Notes: generated by a model not told the origin, from the letters alone. A stretch of DNA of 64,000 nt from VFZN01 sp963709325 (GCA_963709325.1 CAVPVV010000004.1:1-64000); one strand, 5' to 3'. Counted from the stretch's first letter, positions 7,520 through 16,326 are shown. Made by a program: numbers and translations.

Positions 7520-8101
7520 TCACTCACTCAGAATATCGTCGAGAGTCTGCGCCCCACGTGCGCGAGCCCGTGCAATCACGTTGGGCGGAATGACGTGCAG
7601 CGCATTGGCCCGCCAGAGCCGCTCAACATTCCCTTTCGAGACATGTCCGCGGAGGCACACTCGGCACCGCGGCGTCTCTCTAGAATGCGCGACCGCGACG
7701 GCCTCGTACGCGGCTGGCCACTTGAACCGCTGACCGGGCGCAAGGCGGTCCACCTGCTGCACGTGTTCGCTGTATACCCTCCACGCGATCTCGAGGTCGT
7801 GAGTGGGGCGCCAGAGCTCGAGAAACGGGTTATAGCGTGGGCGCCCCTGCAGGCCGATCGCCTTCGCCACTGCTGCGCTGATCTGGTCCCGCTGCGGCAT
7901 CGCGTGCTGAAGACTCATGATGCCGAAGGAGCAGGACAACAAGTAATCGCAGACCCACTCTGGTATAGGCACCTTGGAGTCGGCGGCCTCGGCGATCGCA
8001 CGCCACGCATGTACCGGATTCTTCGTTCGGCGAAACTCGTTCTCCGAGAACTTTAGCCCGTCGAACTTCGGAAGGAGCGCGACAATGTCGGCCGGCTTCA
8101 T
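7520..8101 (-). CDS. Hypothetical protein of the integrative element
   Basis: 193 residues, start overlapping the integrase stop as ATGA. The sequence is helical, with many Trp and Arg residues (FLELWRPTHDLEIAWRVYSE) and a Cys pair in RCRVCLRGHVSKGNVERLWR. No signal peptide or membrane segment. Its coupling to the integrase suggests a job in element maintenance, but no family is recognised. Confidence 0.6.
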   Translation of the reverse strand: MKPADIVALLPKFDGLKFSENEFRRTKNPVHAWRAIAEAADSKVPIPEWVCDYLLSCSFGIMSLQHAMPQRDQISAAVAKAIGLQGRPRYNPFLELWRPTHDLEIAWRVYSEHVQQVDRLAPGQRFKWPAAYEAVAVAHSRETPRCRVCLRGHVSKGNVERLWRANALHVIPPNVIARARARGAQTLDDILSE

Positions 8102-9334
8102 CGCGCCACCAGCTTCGCGACGGCCGCGGCCTTGTGCTCAGGGGCCAAATGCGCATATCGCAGCGTCATCTTCAGGTCGCTGTGCCCGAGCAGTTCCCGC
8201 ACCGTGTTGAGATCCACGCCGGCCATCACCAGCTTGCTCGCGAACGTGTGCCGCAGGTCGTGGAAGGTGAACGCCTGCACCTTGGCGGCCTTTACGAGCG
8301 GCAGCCAGGCGCCCTTGATGTCCTCCAGGCGCTCACCCTCGGCGCCGGGGAACACGAAGCCGTCAGGACGCGTGTTCGCGCGCCGCCCACGTCTGGAGCA
8401 CCTCAGTGGCCTCAGTGTTGAGCGGTACGTGGCGCGACTGCCCCGACTTGGCGCCCTCCCCTTCGACCGTGAGTACGGCGCGCACTGTGTCGATGTCGCG
8501 CCAGCGGAGGTTGAACAACTCGCCGCGGCGGAGCCCGGTGTTGAGTGCGAGCAGCACGATCGGCGTGAGGTGGTCGGTGTAGTCGCCGAGGCCTGGCCAT
8601 TCCTCGTAGCCGCGCTGCAAGCGCCAGGTATTGGCCCGCTCGCGTTCAGCGCGTCGCGCCTCGTCCCTGGCCCTAAGGGCATTCCGCAGGCGCGATTCTT
8701 CATCCGGTGTCAGGAAGCGCACCCTGCCGGCGTTGTCTACCTTCGCGTTCTTCACGTCGCCGAGCGGATACGTGGCGAGCAGTCTCCAGCGCACCGCCAA
8801 GCGCAGCGCCGCCTTCAGGGTGTTGAGGTCGCGGTTCGTCGTGGCCTTCGACTTCCCCGCCTTCAGCCGCGCCGAGCGCCACTTCTCCACCTCGAAGGCG
8901 GACACGTTGTCGAGACGCTTACCCTTGAACGTCGGCCCGAAGATGGCGCGCAGCCGCGCTGCCTGCTCGGCGCCGGTCTTCCGGTGCTGCTCGGCCCAAG
9001 GCTGATAGTGCTTATCGATGAATGCCGCGAAGGTTGGCGCCTTCTCGGATCGCCTCCGCGCCGCCACAGGGTCGATCTGGCCGAGCGCGCGGGCCTTTGC
9101 GACCTCGCCTCGGACGCCCTGAGCGAGTTCGCGGGCGGCATCCGGTGTCAGGTCGTCCAGCGCGCCGAGCGTGTGCCAGCGCCCGCGGCCGAGCAGAAGG
9201 CGCCACGTGTGCGAGCCCGAGGGCCGCAGGCGCAGCACCAGGCCGCCCTGCTTCGTGTCATAAACGTCGCGCGTGATATTCGGCGGGGTGCGCGTGAGGC
9301 GCCGCACCGCGTCTTGTGTCAGGTTCTCGGCCAT
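8098..9334 (-). pseudogene. Tyrosine recombinase (island integrase), one frameshift
   Basis: About 411 residues when the frame is repaired. Start MAENLTQDAV at 9334 has GGGGGTG upstream. The DUF4102-like N-terminal arm-binding region (YDTKQGGLVLRLRPSGSHTW) and a SAM-like core-binding domain (about residues 95-180) precede the catalytic domain with Arg in NTGLRRGELFNLRW, then HDLRHTF, LGHSDLKMTLRYAH (His and nucleophile Tyr). The frame breaks between VLQTWA and ANTRPDGFVF: one extra G in GCGGCGC (near 8385). All catalytic residues are kept, so the integrase works if the indel is a read error. It lies next to the half tRNA at 9580-9624, as expected for its attachment site. Confidence 0.85.
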
Positions 9335-9579
9335 CAGTACACCCCCGAACCAACATCCCCCGCCCTCGAACGACCAGGTGCGACGAATCGACATCCCCCG
9401 CCGTGATTACACCCTCGGCAAAAACATCGGGGGTGCAATGGGGGTGCTCCGGCAATGTCGCAGCGTGACGGACGCATATCTAAGCGTAACACGAGAGAAC
9501 CGCGTAAACGCTAGTAAATGCGCGAGTTGTCGGTTATATCGAGATATGGCGAGTGATGGCGGGATATGACCTGAAGGCC

Positions 9580-9624
9580 TTCACACGGCGGGGGTCCAAG
9601 GTTCGAATCCTTGAGCGCGCACCA
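9580..9624 (+). mobile_element. attachment-site scar: 3' half of tRNA-Val(CAC)
   Basis: The stretch forms the anticodon loop TTCACAC (9580-9586, anticodon CAC), the 3' anticodon stem GGCGG, a five-base variable loop, a perfect T-arm (CAAGG, TTCGAAT, CCTTG at 9597-9613), the 3' acceptor strand AGCGCGC, discriminator A and CCA. The 5' acceptor, D-arm and proper 5' anticodon stem are absent; the bases to the left are unrelated. This is what remains on the element-distal side when an integrase recombines inside a tRNA anticodon loop: element to the left, original chromosome to the right. The intact tRNA should lie at the other end of the element, beyond the window start. Confidence 0.8.
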
Positions 9625-9684
9625 CTCCCAATTTCAATCTCCCGTTTAGCGGCCGACGCGTCGGTTGATACAGCCCCGCGCTGA

Positions 9685-9843
9685 TCAAGTTTTCGAGTTC
9701 CAGCGGAGCACCGCCAGCAACATGAAATAGACCAGGGCGCCCACGAACACGCCGGCGATCAGCGCCAAGGCCAGCGCTCGAAGGCGGGACGGGCTCGGAA
9801 CATGCCTAAGTCTACTATTGACAGTAGTAGACTTGCGCTGCAT
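9685..9843 (-). CDS. Small single-pass membrane protein
   Basis: 52 residues from ATG at 9843: a basic N-terminus followed by one strong transmembrane helix (ALALALIAGVFVGALVYFML) and a short tail ending WNSKT. It is divergent from the gene at 9874 and its first codons overlap the palindrome at 9808-9834, which weakens the case for this start. Function unknown. Confidence 0.45.
   Translation of the reverse strand: MQRKSTTVNSRLRHVPSPSRLRALALALIAGVFVGALVYFMLLAVLRWNSKT
9808..9834. promoter_or_regulatory. Perfect 10-bp inverted repeat, operator-like
   Basis: Arms AAGTCTACTA (9808-9817) and TAGTAGACTT (9825-9834) flank a seven-base spacer TTGACAG that contains a consensus -35 hexamer. The inner TACTA/TAGTA core is the kind of half-site used by BlaI/MecI-type repressors. 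It lies 40 bases upstream of the plus-strand gene at 9874. Binding protein unknown. Confidence 0.45.
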
Positions 9844-9873
9844 CGCGGGCGTAAAATCCCGCGGCCCCTGACC

Positions 9874-10134
9874 ATGTCCATTTCCTTCGACCCCCCGCGT
9901 TCCCCCGCGCCTCCCGTCGAGCATGTGGCCTGGAGACTTCGCAAGGGCCCTCACTGCGTCGAGGCGCGGCTCCGGCACCATCCGCTGGGCATCGAGCTGT
10001 GGTGTCTCTACGATGGCGCGCCGCTCTGGTCTGAAATCTTCAAGCACCGCCAACCGGCGGTGGACCTTGATCGTGCGATCGACGACACCCGTTCCGCCTG
10101 GGAGCAGAAGGGCTGGCGTCGAGCGCCGAAGTGA
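9874..10134 (+). CDS. Small conserved-looking hypothetical protein
   Basis: 86 residues from ATG at 9874 (MSISFDPPRSPAPPVEHVAW). The body (VEARLRHHPLGIELWCLYDG, PLWSEIFKHRQPAVDLDRAI) has the alternating strand-helix look of small cytosolic proteins that sense or bind small molecules, but no family is recognised. First core gene after the tRNA scar; a palindromic operator-like site lies upstream. Confidence 0.55.
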   Translation: MSISFDPPRSPAPPVEHVAWRLRKGPHCVEARLRHHPLGIELWCLYDGAPLWSEIFKHRQPAVDLDRAIDDTRSAWEQKGWRRAPK

Positions 10135-10210
10135 GTGTGGGATCGGCCGGCATCTCGACTCTATGCGCGGCCGCGGCCATCGCGGCAACAAGCATGGACG
10201 AGGAGGGACC

Positions 10211-12307
10211 TCAGCCCTGCGCGGGGATTGGCGGCGAGAGCCGGAGTGGCGCGTCGATGAGCGCGAGGAGTTCCGTCAGCTCGGCCGGCTTCGTGACGTG
10301 GGCGTCGAATCCGGCGGCGAGGGCGCGACGACGATCCTCGTCCTGGCCCCAGCCAGTCACCGCGATCAGCAGCATGCCCGCCGTAAGCGGATCGTTCCGC
10401 AGCCGCTGGGCCAGCGTGAGTCCGTCGAAGTCCGGCAAGCCGAGATCGAGCAGCGCCACTTCGGGGGGATCGCTTCGGGCGAGGTCGAGCGCCTCGGCGG
10501 CGTGGGTGGCGACGCGGACCTGGTGCCCGCGAGCGGCCAGCAGCTCTCGCAGCGTCTCCGCGGCGTCAGTGTTGTCGTCGACGACGAGGATCGATCGGGG
10601 CGCCATCGCCGTCCCGGATCGCGGCGTTTCTCCCTGCGCGACGGCAGGCACTGTTCGCGGCAGGCGGACCCGGAACTCGGCCCCCTGGTCGCGACCTTCG
10701 CTGTGCGCCTCTACGGTCCCGCCATGCAGCTCGACCAGCCCCTTGACCAGCGCCAGGCCGATGCCAAGTCCGCCATGCCGGCCTTCCCCGAGCTGCACGA
10801 ACATGTCGAAGACCCGGCTGAGATCGGCTGGATCGAGCCCTGCCCCGCTGTCGCGAATCCGGAAGACGACGTCATCGCCATCGAGATCGGCGCCGAGCTC
10901 GATCCGTCCTTCAGCCGGGGTGTAACGAGCGGCGTTAGTTAGCAGGTTCACCAGGATCTGGACGAGCCGGTCTGGATCGGCGCGCACCCAGAGCGCCGCC
11001 GGCGGCGGGTGGACGCTGAGCACATGGCGTCCGCGCGTCACCTCGTACGACACCGCGTCTGCGGCTTCGCGAAGCGCCTGTGACACATCGACGGCGCGGA
11101 GCTGCAGCTGCACCTTGTTGTGGGTGATGCGCGTGAGGTCGAGAAGATCGTCGACGAGGCGGACGAGGTGATCCACCTGCCTTCCAATGACCTGCCTGGC
11201 CCGTTCGGCGTGCTCGGCCGGTCCGTTGAGCGAGTGGAGCGCGAATCGGATCGGCGCCAGCGGGTTGCGGAGCTCGTGCGAGAGGGTCGCGAGGAAGGCC
11301 GTCTTCTGGCGGTCGGCCTCGCGCAGTGATTCAGCGCTCTCCTCGAGTGCCCGCCCGATCGCGGCGCGCTGATCGACCGCCCGGCTCAAAGCCGTGCCCG
11401 TCCGCCAGATGAGCGCGCTGAAGCCGCCGATCAACACGATTGTCATCGCCGAGATCGCGAACGCGCCGTCTACGAGCTCCAGGTGATAGGCCGAAGAGAG
11501 AAACCAGCCGACGCCGAAGGTGAGGAGGACAGCGGTGGCAAACAGTTGCCGGGCCATCGTGCCCGACTCGTCGTCGCGGCACAGCAACCTGGCAAACCCG
11601 ACATCAGGATGGCCTGCGACGATCGACATCGCCAGAACCAGGAGCGCGACCGCCGTCGAAAAGGCAATCCCGGTGTAACGCGCGATGTCGTAGAGGATGG
11701 TGAGGCCGAAGGTGTAGCCGACGAGCGGCAGCAGCGGGATCAGGCAGGAGACGAGCGCAAGCCCATGGCCGGCGGCACGCACTCCTTCGCCCCGGCTGTC
11801 GAGCAGCAGAAGCGACAGGCCGCTGAGCACGAACGCTATCGCCGCCGGCGGGCCCATCCGGTTCGGGCTCGTCGTCGCGAGCGCGCCTGGCGCCTCTGCG
11901 GCGAACAGCTCGTCGATGTCGAGATCCCAGCCTGACGCGTGCTCGACGAGCGTCAACGCGCCGATGACAATGCACAGGACGGCCAGCGTCCAGCCCAGCC
12001 ACCGGAGCGGTCGCGCCCGGTCGCGGTACAAGAGCGCATAGTTGGCGAGGCCGGCGGCGGCGAAGGCGATGCCGACGTTGGTCTTGACGTTTGGGCCGAA
12101 CGGCACGAAGACATAGGTGAGCTCGCGACGCTGGTACAACCAACCAGCGACCACCACCAGCCCCATCGCGAAGGTCAGGAGGCTGCCGATGCGCGCGAGC
12201 AGCACCGCGCGATCGGAAACTGAACCTCGAGCGGTCTCCATCCCGGCACCGCGAGCATAACAGCGGCTGTCGGTCCGCACAACCGCCGGAGACGGACCTG
12301 CGGTCAC
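10211..12307 (-). CDS. Membrane hybrid histidine kinase with C-terminal receiver
   Basis: About 676-698 residues; ATG at 12241 (METARGSVSD) is a good alternative to 12307. Seven or eight N-terminal transmembrane helices (to about residue 310) form an unassigned sensor region; HisKA follows with phosphoacceptor His in FLATLSHELRNPLAPIR (about 350), then a HATPase with NLLTNAARYTPAEG, RDSGAGLDP and GGLGIGLALVK boxes. The C-terminal REC domain (from ILVVDDNTDA) has the phosphorylation Asp in ALLDLGLPDFDG and Lys in HVTKP. It can autophosphorylate and pass the phosphate to its own receiver. No separate response regulator is adjacent, so the downstream target is unknown. Confidence 0.9.
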   Translation of the reverse strand: MTAGPSPAVVRTDSRCYARGAGMETARGSVSDRAVLLARIGSLLTFAMGLVVVAGWLYQRRELTYVFVPFGPNVKTNVGIAFAAAGLANYALLYRDRARPLRWLGWTLAVLCIVIGALTLVEHASGWDLDIDELFAAEAPGALATTSPNRMGPPAAIAFVLSGLSLLLLDSRGEGVRAAGHGLALVSCLIPLLPLVGYTFGLTILYDIARYTGIAFSTAVALLVLAMSIVAGHPDVGFARLLCRDDESGTMARQLFATAVLLTFGVGWFLSSAYHLELVDGAFAISAMTIVLIGGFSALIWRTGTALSRAVDQRAAIGRALEESAESLREADRQKTAFLATLSHELRNPLAPIRFALHSLNGPAEHAERARQVIGRQVDHLVRLVDDLLDLTRITHNKVQLQLRAVDVSQALREAADAVSYEVTRGRHVLSVHPPPAALWVRADPDRLVQILVNLLTNAARYTPAEGRIELGADLDGDDVVFRIRDSGAGLDPADLSRVFDMFVQLGEGRHGGLGIGLALVKGLVELHGGTVEAHSEGRDQGAEFRVRLPRTVPAVAQGETPRSGTAMAPRSILVVDDNTDAAETLRELLAARGHQVRVATHAAEALDLARSDPPEVALLDLGLPDFDGLTLAQRLRNDPLTAGMLLIAVTGWGQDEDRRRALAAGFDAHVTKPAELTELLALIDAPLRLSPPIPAQG

Positions 12308-12334
12308 GTGTCTGTCGCGGTGCGTGAACTTAAA

Positions 12335-12871
12335 TCAGCTTGCTTTCTTCAGCTGTTCCAGCAACTGGTTCAGCACGCGGGTATAGGCCGCGTCGGCCTC
12401 GCTGAGCGCCTGCATGTATTCCTTTTCCGACATCTTGTCCTCGCGCCAGCTCCCGTCGAAACGGATGCTCTTGGCGCCGAAGTCGTGAGAATCGGACGGC
12501 TGGTTCTTACCGCCCTTTCGAATCCCGTCGGCGCCGAGGTCGGTGATGAAGTTGCGGCTGTTCGGATCCGAGGCGCTGTTGAGATCGACGTAGGCGTCGC
12601 GGTACTTGTGGGTCAGGATCTTTTCATTCAGGACGGACGGGGCGCTGAACTTCGCCCAGACGACGATCAGCTGCCCAGGGATCGCCATCGTCGCGGCGAA
12701 CTCATCGGGCGCCGTCGGAAGGCGGACGGCAAAGCTGTCCAGCTTCCGTTCGGCCATCAACTGGGCGAGCTCGCGGGCCGGAGCTGCGGATTGCGGATCC
12801 TGCGCAAATGCGGGCGCGGAGAAGGGGGTCAGGAGACACAGGGCCAGGACAAGACGAAGGGGACGCGTCAT
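12335..12871 (-). CDS. Secreted protein of unknown function
   Basis: About 178 residues from the ATG at 12871 (MTRPLRLVLALCLLTPFSAP; signal cleavage after AFA/Q). The mature part begins with a helical segment (ARELAQLMAERKLDSFAVRL) and a beta-rich central domain (GQLIVVWAKFSAPSVLNEKI, KYRDAYVDLNS), ending with a long C-terminal helix (AYTRVLNQLLEQLKKAS). Likely periplasmic. It follows the DUF948/YtxH envelope genes on the same strand. No family assigned. Confidence 0.65.
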   Translation of the reverse strand: MTRPLRLVLALCLLTPFSAPAFAQDPQSAAPARELAQLMAERKLDSFAVRLPTAPDEFAATMAIPGQLIVVWAKFSAPSVLNEKILTHKYRDAYVDLNSASDPNSRNFITDLGADGIRKGGKNQPSDSHDFGAKSIRFDGSWREDKMSEKEYMQALSEADAAYTRVLNQLLEQLKKAS

Positions 12872-12922
12872 GCCCACTCCATCTATCACCGGCCGGGCCC
12901 GGCGTCAATGCGGAGCTGGGTT

Positions 12923-13348
12923 TCAGCCGATGAACAGCGAGTCGTCTTCGACGCCGGGCGTGACCTTCCGGCGCCGCCGCGACGCCTCGCGAATGCCCTT
13001 GATCGCCGAAACCGCCGCCTGCACGCCGCTGAGGATCGCGAGGCCGTTCTTGGCCGGCCCGCGCACGAATTGCTGTGCAACGGCGAGCGTCTGATCCACC
13101 CGCGACACCATGTCACCGAACAGATGGTCAACGCGCTCGACCTGCCGGGTGGCCATCGCCGCGGTCCGGGACAGCTCCGTCGTGACGTCGGTGAGGTTGG
13201 TAATGAGCGGTTTGATGTCGGTTTCGATCCGCCGCGAGACTTCCTCGACGCGTTTCGCGACACGGAACGCGGCGAGGATGGCGCCCACCTGGATGAGCGC
13301 CATCACGAGCACCGAGATCGCGATGATCCCGAGGAACAGATCGCTCAC
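12923..13348 (-). CDS. DUF948-type membrane protein with coiled coil
   Basis: 141 residues: one N-terminal transmembrane helix (LGIIAISVLVMALIQVGAIL) followed by a long amphipathic helix (VAKRVEEVSRRIETDIKPLI and TRQVERVDHLFGDMVSRVDQ), typical of DUF948 proteins, which are often encoded next to YtxH-domain genes as here. The start codon overlaps the YtxH stop by four bases. Probably an inner-membrane structural or stress protein; precise role unknown. Confidence 0.7.
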   Translation of the reverse strand: MSDLFLGIIAISVLVMALIQVGAILAAFRVAKRVEEVSRRIETDIKPLITNLTDVTTELSRTAAMATRQVERVDHLFGDMVSRVDQTLAVAQQFVRGPAKNGLAILSGVQAAVSAIKGIREASRRRRKVTPGVEDDSLFIG

Positions 13349-13623
13349 GCTTCGTCCCCGCGCTCCCGGGCTTGCTGGAAGGCCTCACGGCCGCGGTCGA
13401 GGGCAGTGGAGACGGTTTCGCGGTGCCGCTGGTAGAACTCGCGGCTCTGATCGACCGCGTCGCGCGCCTTGTCGCGTCCCTCGCGCGCCTTCTGGCCGAG
13501 GTATTCGCGCGTCTCCTCGCCCGAGGCGGGGGCGAAGAGCAGCGCCACAGCCGCGCCGGTAAGTGCGCCGACGACAAAGGCGAGCATCACGCCGCCCGCC
13601 CCGTTGTTGTTGTCCCGAGACAT
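13345..13623 (-). CDS. YtxH-domain membrane protein
   Basis: 92 residues. After a polar start (MSRDNNNGAG) comes a glycine-rich transmembrane helix (VMLAFVVGALTGAAVALLFAP) with the APASGEETRE motif that defines YtxH proteins, then an amphipathic, highly charged helix to the end. Family members are gas-vesicle-GvpP-like or general stress envelope proteins. Ends in ATGA overlap with the DUF948 gene, so the pair is translationally coupled, and it sits 14 bases downstream of mlaD. Confidence 0.8.
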   Translation of the reverse strand: MSRDNNNGAGGVMLAFVVGALTGAAVALLFAPASGEETREYLGQKAREGRDKARDAVDQSREFYQRHRETVSTALDRGREAFQQARERGDEA

Positions 13624-13636
13624 GATCGCCTCCGAA

Positions 13637-14674
13637 TCAGAAGATGCTGACCTTGACGTTCAGATACTTCTTGGGATCCTTGCGGATGTCCTCGATCAGG
13701 CCGCGTAATTCGGACGCCGCCTGGTTCATGTTCTCATATAACTGCTTGTCCTGCAGCAACTGGCCGGCTGTTCCCTGCCCGGCGTTGAGCTGCCCGGCAA
13801 GCGTGTCGAACCGAGTGGTCAGGCTGTCGATCCGCTTGTAGAGGTCGTCCTCGTTTATCAGCTTGCCAATCGTGCCGTCGCCGCTCTTGATCCGGCCGCT
13901 GATCGCTTCGAGATTCGAGCTCGTGCCGGTCAGATTCTTGGCCAGGGTTGGATCGTTCAGCAGCTGGCCGAGCGTGCCTTCACCGGCCCGCATCCGCCCA
14001 GTCACCTCGTTGAGGTTGGCGACCGACTGCTCGAGCTCGTCATAGAGTTTCGGATCCTTCGTCAGCTTGCCGAGCGTACCCTGCCCCGCGGCGATGGCGC
14101 TGGTGACTCGCTCAGCGGCGTCGACGAACCCCTGGATCTCGCGATACACGGCATCGTCGGTAAAGAGCTTGCCGACCGTTCCCTTGCCGGAGCGGATGTC
14201 CTGGATCAGCAGTTTGGCTTCCTGAAGGCCGCCGGTTGCCTTGTCGGTCAGCTCCGCGATGCTGCCAAGGGTGGGACCGGAGTTGATGTAGGACCAGTCG
14301 CGAAGCGGCGTGCCATCGGGCCGTGCGGTGATGTCGATCGCGCCTTCCCCGAGCAGTGAAATCGAGCCGATCGTCGCCGTCGACTGATCGGTGATGAGCG
14401 GACGCATGTCCTTCTCGAGCTCGAGCCAGACCTCGGCGCCGGTGCCGGCGATCTCGACCTTGGTGACCGAGCCCTTCTCGATGCCGGAGACGCGCACCGG
14501 CGAGCCGCTCTTCACGCCCGCGACATTCGGGAACCTGGTCTTGAGCGGATACTGCTGCCACCAGAACCCGCCGCCGCCGACCGCGAAGATCATGGCGGCG
14601 GCGAGCACGATCGCCAGCACCGCGATGAGGCCGAGTTTCAGTTCGGCGAAAGCCAGGGAACGTGTGCGTGGCAT
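13637..14674 (-). CDS. mlaD: MlaD/MCE-family lipid-binding protein
   Basis: 345 residues. One N-terminal transmembrane helix (LIAVLAIVLAAAMIFAV) anchors an MCE domain (about residues 38-120: TRFPNVAGVKSGSPVRVSGI, LGEGAIDITARPDGTPL). The remainder is a long region of repeated helical units each closing with GxGTxGxLxxD (GKGTVGKLFTDD, GQGTLGKLTKDP, GEGTLGQLLNDP, GDGTIGKLINED, GQGTAGQLLQDK), a common extension in longer MlaD proteins that builds a tube-like stalk. It is the substrate-binding part of an ABC phospholipid transporter with the adjacent MlaF and MlaE; substrate direction cannot be told from sequence. Confidence 0.88.
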   Translation of the reverse strand: MPRTRSLAFAELKLGLIAVLAIVLAAAMIFAVGGGGFWWQQYPLKTRFPNVAGVKSGSPVRVSGIEKGSVTKVEIAGTGAEVWLELEKDMRPLITDQSTATIGSISLLGEGAIDITARPDGTPLRDWSYINSGPTLGSIAELTDKATGGLQEAKLLIQDIRSGKGTVGKLFTDDAVYREIQGFVDAAERVTSAIAAGQGTLGKLTKDPKLYDELEQSVANLNEVTGRMRAGEGTLGQLLNDPTLAKNLTGTSSNLEAISGRIKSGDGTIGKLINEDDLYKRIDSLTTRFDTLAGQLNAGQGTAGQLLQDKQLYENMNQAASELRGLIEDIRKDPKKYLNVKVSIF

Positions 14675-14689
14675 GTCGGCTGCAACCTT

Positions 14690-15541
14690 CTACGAAAGGA
14701 ACGCCCGGAGGTACGAATCCTGGGAGCGCTTCAGCTCCTCAGCGGACCCTTCGAACATGATCTCGGCGTCGCGCAGCATCACGAAATCGGCCTGTTCGAT
14801 CTTGCTCTGCGCCGCGGGCGAGATCTCGATGTCTCTGCCGGCGTGGCGCTGCGCGGCATGCGTGGCGATGTAGAACGCGTCGCGCAGCTGGTGCGTGACC
14901 AGCACCGAGGTGACGCTCTCGACGTCGCGCAGCTTGACGATTTCGGCGTCAATCGTCAGGGAGGTAATCGGATCCAGTCCGGTGGTCGGCTCGTCGTAGA
15001 GGAGCAGGCCCGGCTTGGCCGCCATTGCCCGGGCGATGGCGACGCGGCGCCGCTGCCCGCCCGACAGCTCCGACGGCTGCTTGTCGATGTGCTCGGACAG
15101 GCCGACGAACCCCAGCACCTCCTCGACGCGCTGCCGGACCTCGTCGAGCGGCAGTGTGGTCTCTTCGTACAGCTTATAACCGACGTTCTCGCCCACCGAG
15201 AACGAGTCGAACAGCGCTCCTTCCTGGAAGACCATCCCCATATGATGCCGGACGCCCATCAGCTGCCCCTCGTCCATCGTGTCCACCCGATGGCCGAGCA
15301 CCCAGATGGTGCCCGAATCCGGCTTCAGCAGGCCGAGCATCAGCTTCAGAATCGTCGACTTCCCCGCGCCGCTCGCCCCCAGGAAGATCTTCGTATGACC
15401 GGCGCGGACGTCGAAGGTGACGTTGCGCAGAATCACCTTGTCGTCGAACGCCAGGCACACCTTGTCGAACAGCACGACCGGCGCGTGCGGCTCGACCAGC
15501 TCGATCGGCAGGCCGAATTCGGCCAGTGAAGAGCGTCGCAT
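14690..15541 (-). CDS. mlaF: ATP-binding subunit of Mla-type lipid ABC transporter
   Basis: 283 residues from ATG at 15541, which overlaps the mlaE stop as ATGA. Walker A GASGAGKST, Q-loop region MGMVFQEGALFDSFSVGENV, signature ELSGGQRRRVAIARA, Walker B GLLLYDEPTTGLDP and H-loop VLVTHQLRDAF are all intact. The MGMVFQEGALFDSLTV-like Q-loop and adjacency to mlaE and mlaD identify it as the lipid transporter ATPase rather than a generic importer. Longer upstream frames run into mlaE and are not used. Confidence 0.92.
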   Translation of the reverse strand: MRRSSLAEFGLPIELVEPHAPVVLFDKVCLAFDDKVILRNVTFDVRAGHTKIFLGASGAGKSTILKLMLGLLKPDSGTIWVLGHRVDTMDEGQLMGVRHHMGMVFQEGALFDSFSVGENVGYKLYEETTLPLDEVRQRVEEVLGFVGLSEHIDKQPSELSGGQRRRVAIARAMAAKPGLLLYDEPTTGLDPITSLTIDAEIVKLRDVESVTSVLVTHQLRDAFYIATHAAQRHAGRDIEISPAAQSKIEQADFVMLRDAEIMFEGSAEELKRSQDSYLRAFLS

Positions 15542-16326
15542 CAGAACAACACCGACATGAGCAGCCGGGTGACGAAGAAGTTCACCGCGAGCACGGTAAC
15601 CGATGCCGCCACCACCGCGCTGGTGGTCGCGCGTCCGACACCCTGGGTGCCGCCGCGCGTCCGAAGACCGACGTGGCATCCGATGGTGACGATGACGAAT
15701 CCGAGGAAGAAGGGCTTGATGAGTCCCATCCAGAGGTCCTGCGGGTACAGCCCGTCGACCACGGATTGCCAATACACCGAGGAGGCGACCCGCAGCTGCG
15801 ATACCGCGATGATCCAGCCGCCCAGCAGGCCGACCGCGTTCGCGATGACGGTGAGGATCGGGCACATGATGAAGCCGGCCAGCACGCGCGGGACCACCAG
15901 CTTGCGAACCGGGTCGGTCCCCAGGGCGCGCAGGGCGCTCACCTGCTCGGTCACGACCATCGACCCGATCTCCGCCGCGATGCCCGACCCCACCCGCCCG
16001 GCCAGCATCAGGGCGGTCAGCACCGGGCCGAGCTCCTTGATCATCGAGGCGCTGATCAGCCGCCCCACGTAGGGACGGGCGCCGAACTGGTCCAGCGTCA
16101 TCCCCGACTGCAGCGCCAGCACCGCGCCGGTGAAGAACCCGGTGAGCAGCACCACGGTGAGGGAGCCCAGCCCGATCACGTCGAGCTGCTCGATGACATC
16201 GTGTAAGTAGAACGGCCGGCTGAACGCGCTCCGCGCCGTCTGGCCGCTCAGCCGGACGTATTCCTGGACCTCCAGCAGCCCCGCCTTGATGGCCTCGACG
16301 GCCTTGCCGGTGATCGACTGGCTCAC
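15541..16326 (-). CDS. mlaE: MlaE-family permease
   Basis: 261 residues from a GTG at 16326 that overlaps the uvrB stop. Several transmembrane helices and the MlaE hallmarks: LTGFFTGAVLALQSGMTLDQFGA, IKELGPVLTALMLAGRVGSGIAAEIGSMVVTEQV and the late GCHVGLRTRGGTQGVGRATT with a C-terminal helix. It forms the membrane dimer of the Mla/TRIGANGDACYL-type phospholipid transporter with MlaF and MlaD. No periplasmic MlaC or cytosolic MlaB homologue is seen nearby, so the locus is a reduced MlaEFD set. Confidence 0.92.
   Translation of the reverse strand: MSQSITGKAVEAIKAGLLEVQEYVRLSGQTARSAFSRPFYLHDVIEQLDVIGLGSLTVVLLTGFFTGAVLALQSGMTLDQFGARPYVGRLISASMIKELGPVLTALMLAGRVGSGIAAEIGSMVVTEQVSALRALGTDPVRKLVVPRVLAGFIMCPILTVIANAVGLLGGWIIAVSQLRVASSVYWQSVVDGLYPQDLWMGLIKPFFLGFVIVTIGCHVGLRTRGGTQGVGRATTSAVVAASVTVLAVNFFVTRLLMSVLF

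Noticed and set aside
8132..9406. Long plus-strand frame antisense to the integrase
   Set aside because: Mirror of the integrase coding sequence in a GC-rich genome; no domain features.
9545..9624. A complete tRNA gene
   Set aside because: Only positions from the anticodon loop to CCA are present; no D-arm, 5' acceptor strand or matching 5' anticodon stem.
12308..13435. Long plus-strand frame antisense to the DUF948/YtxH region
   Set aside because: Antisense shadow; conserved proteins lie on the minus strand.
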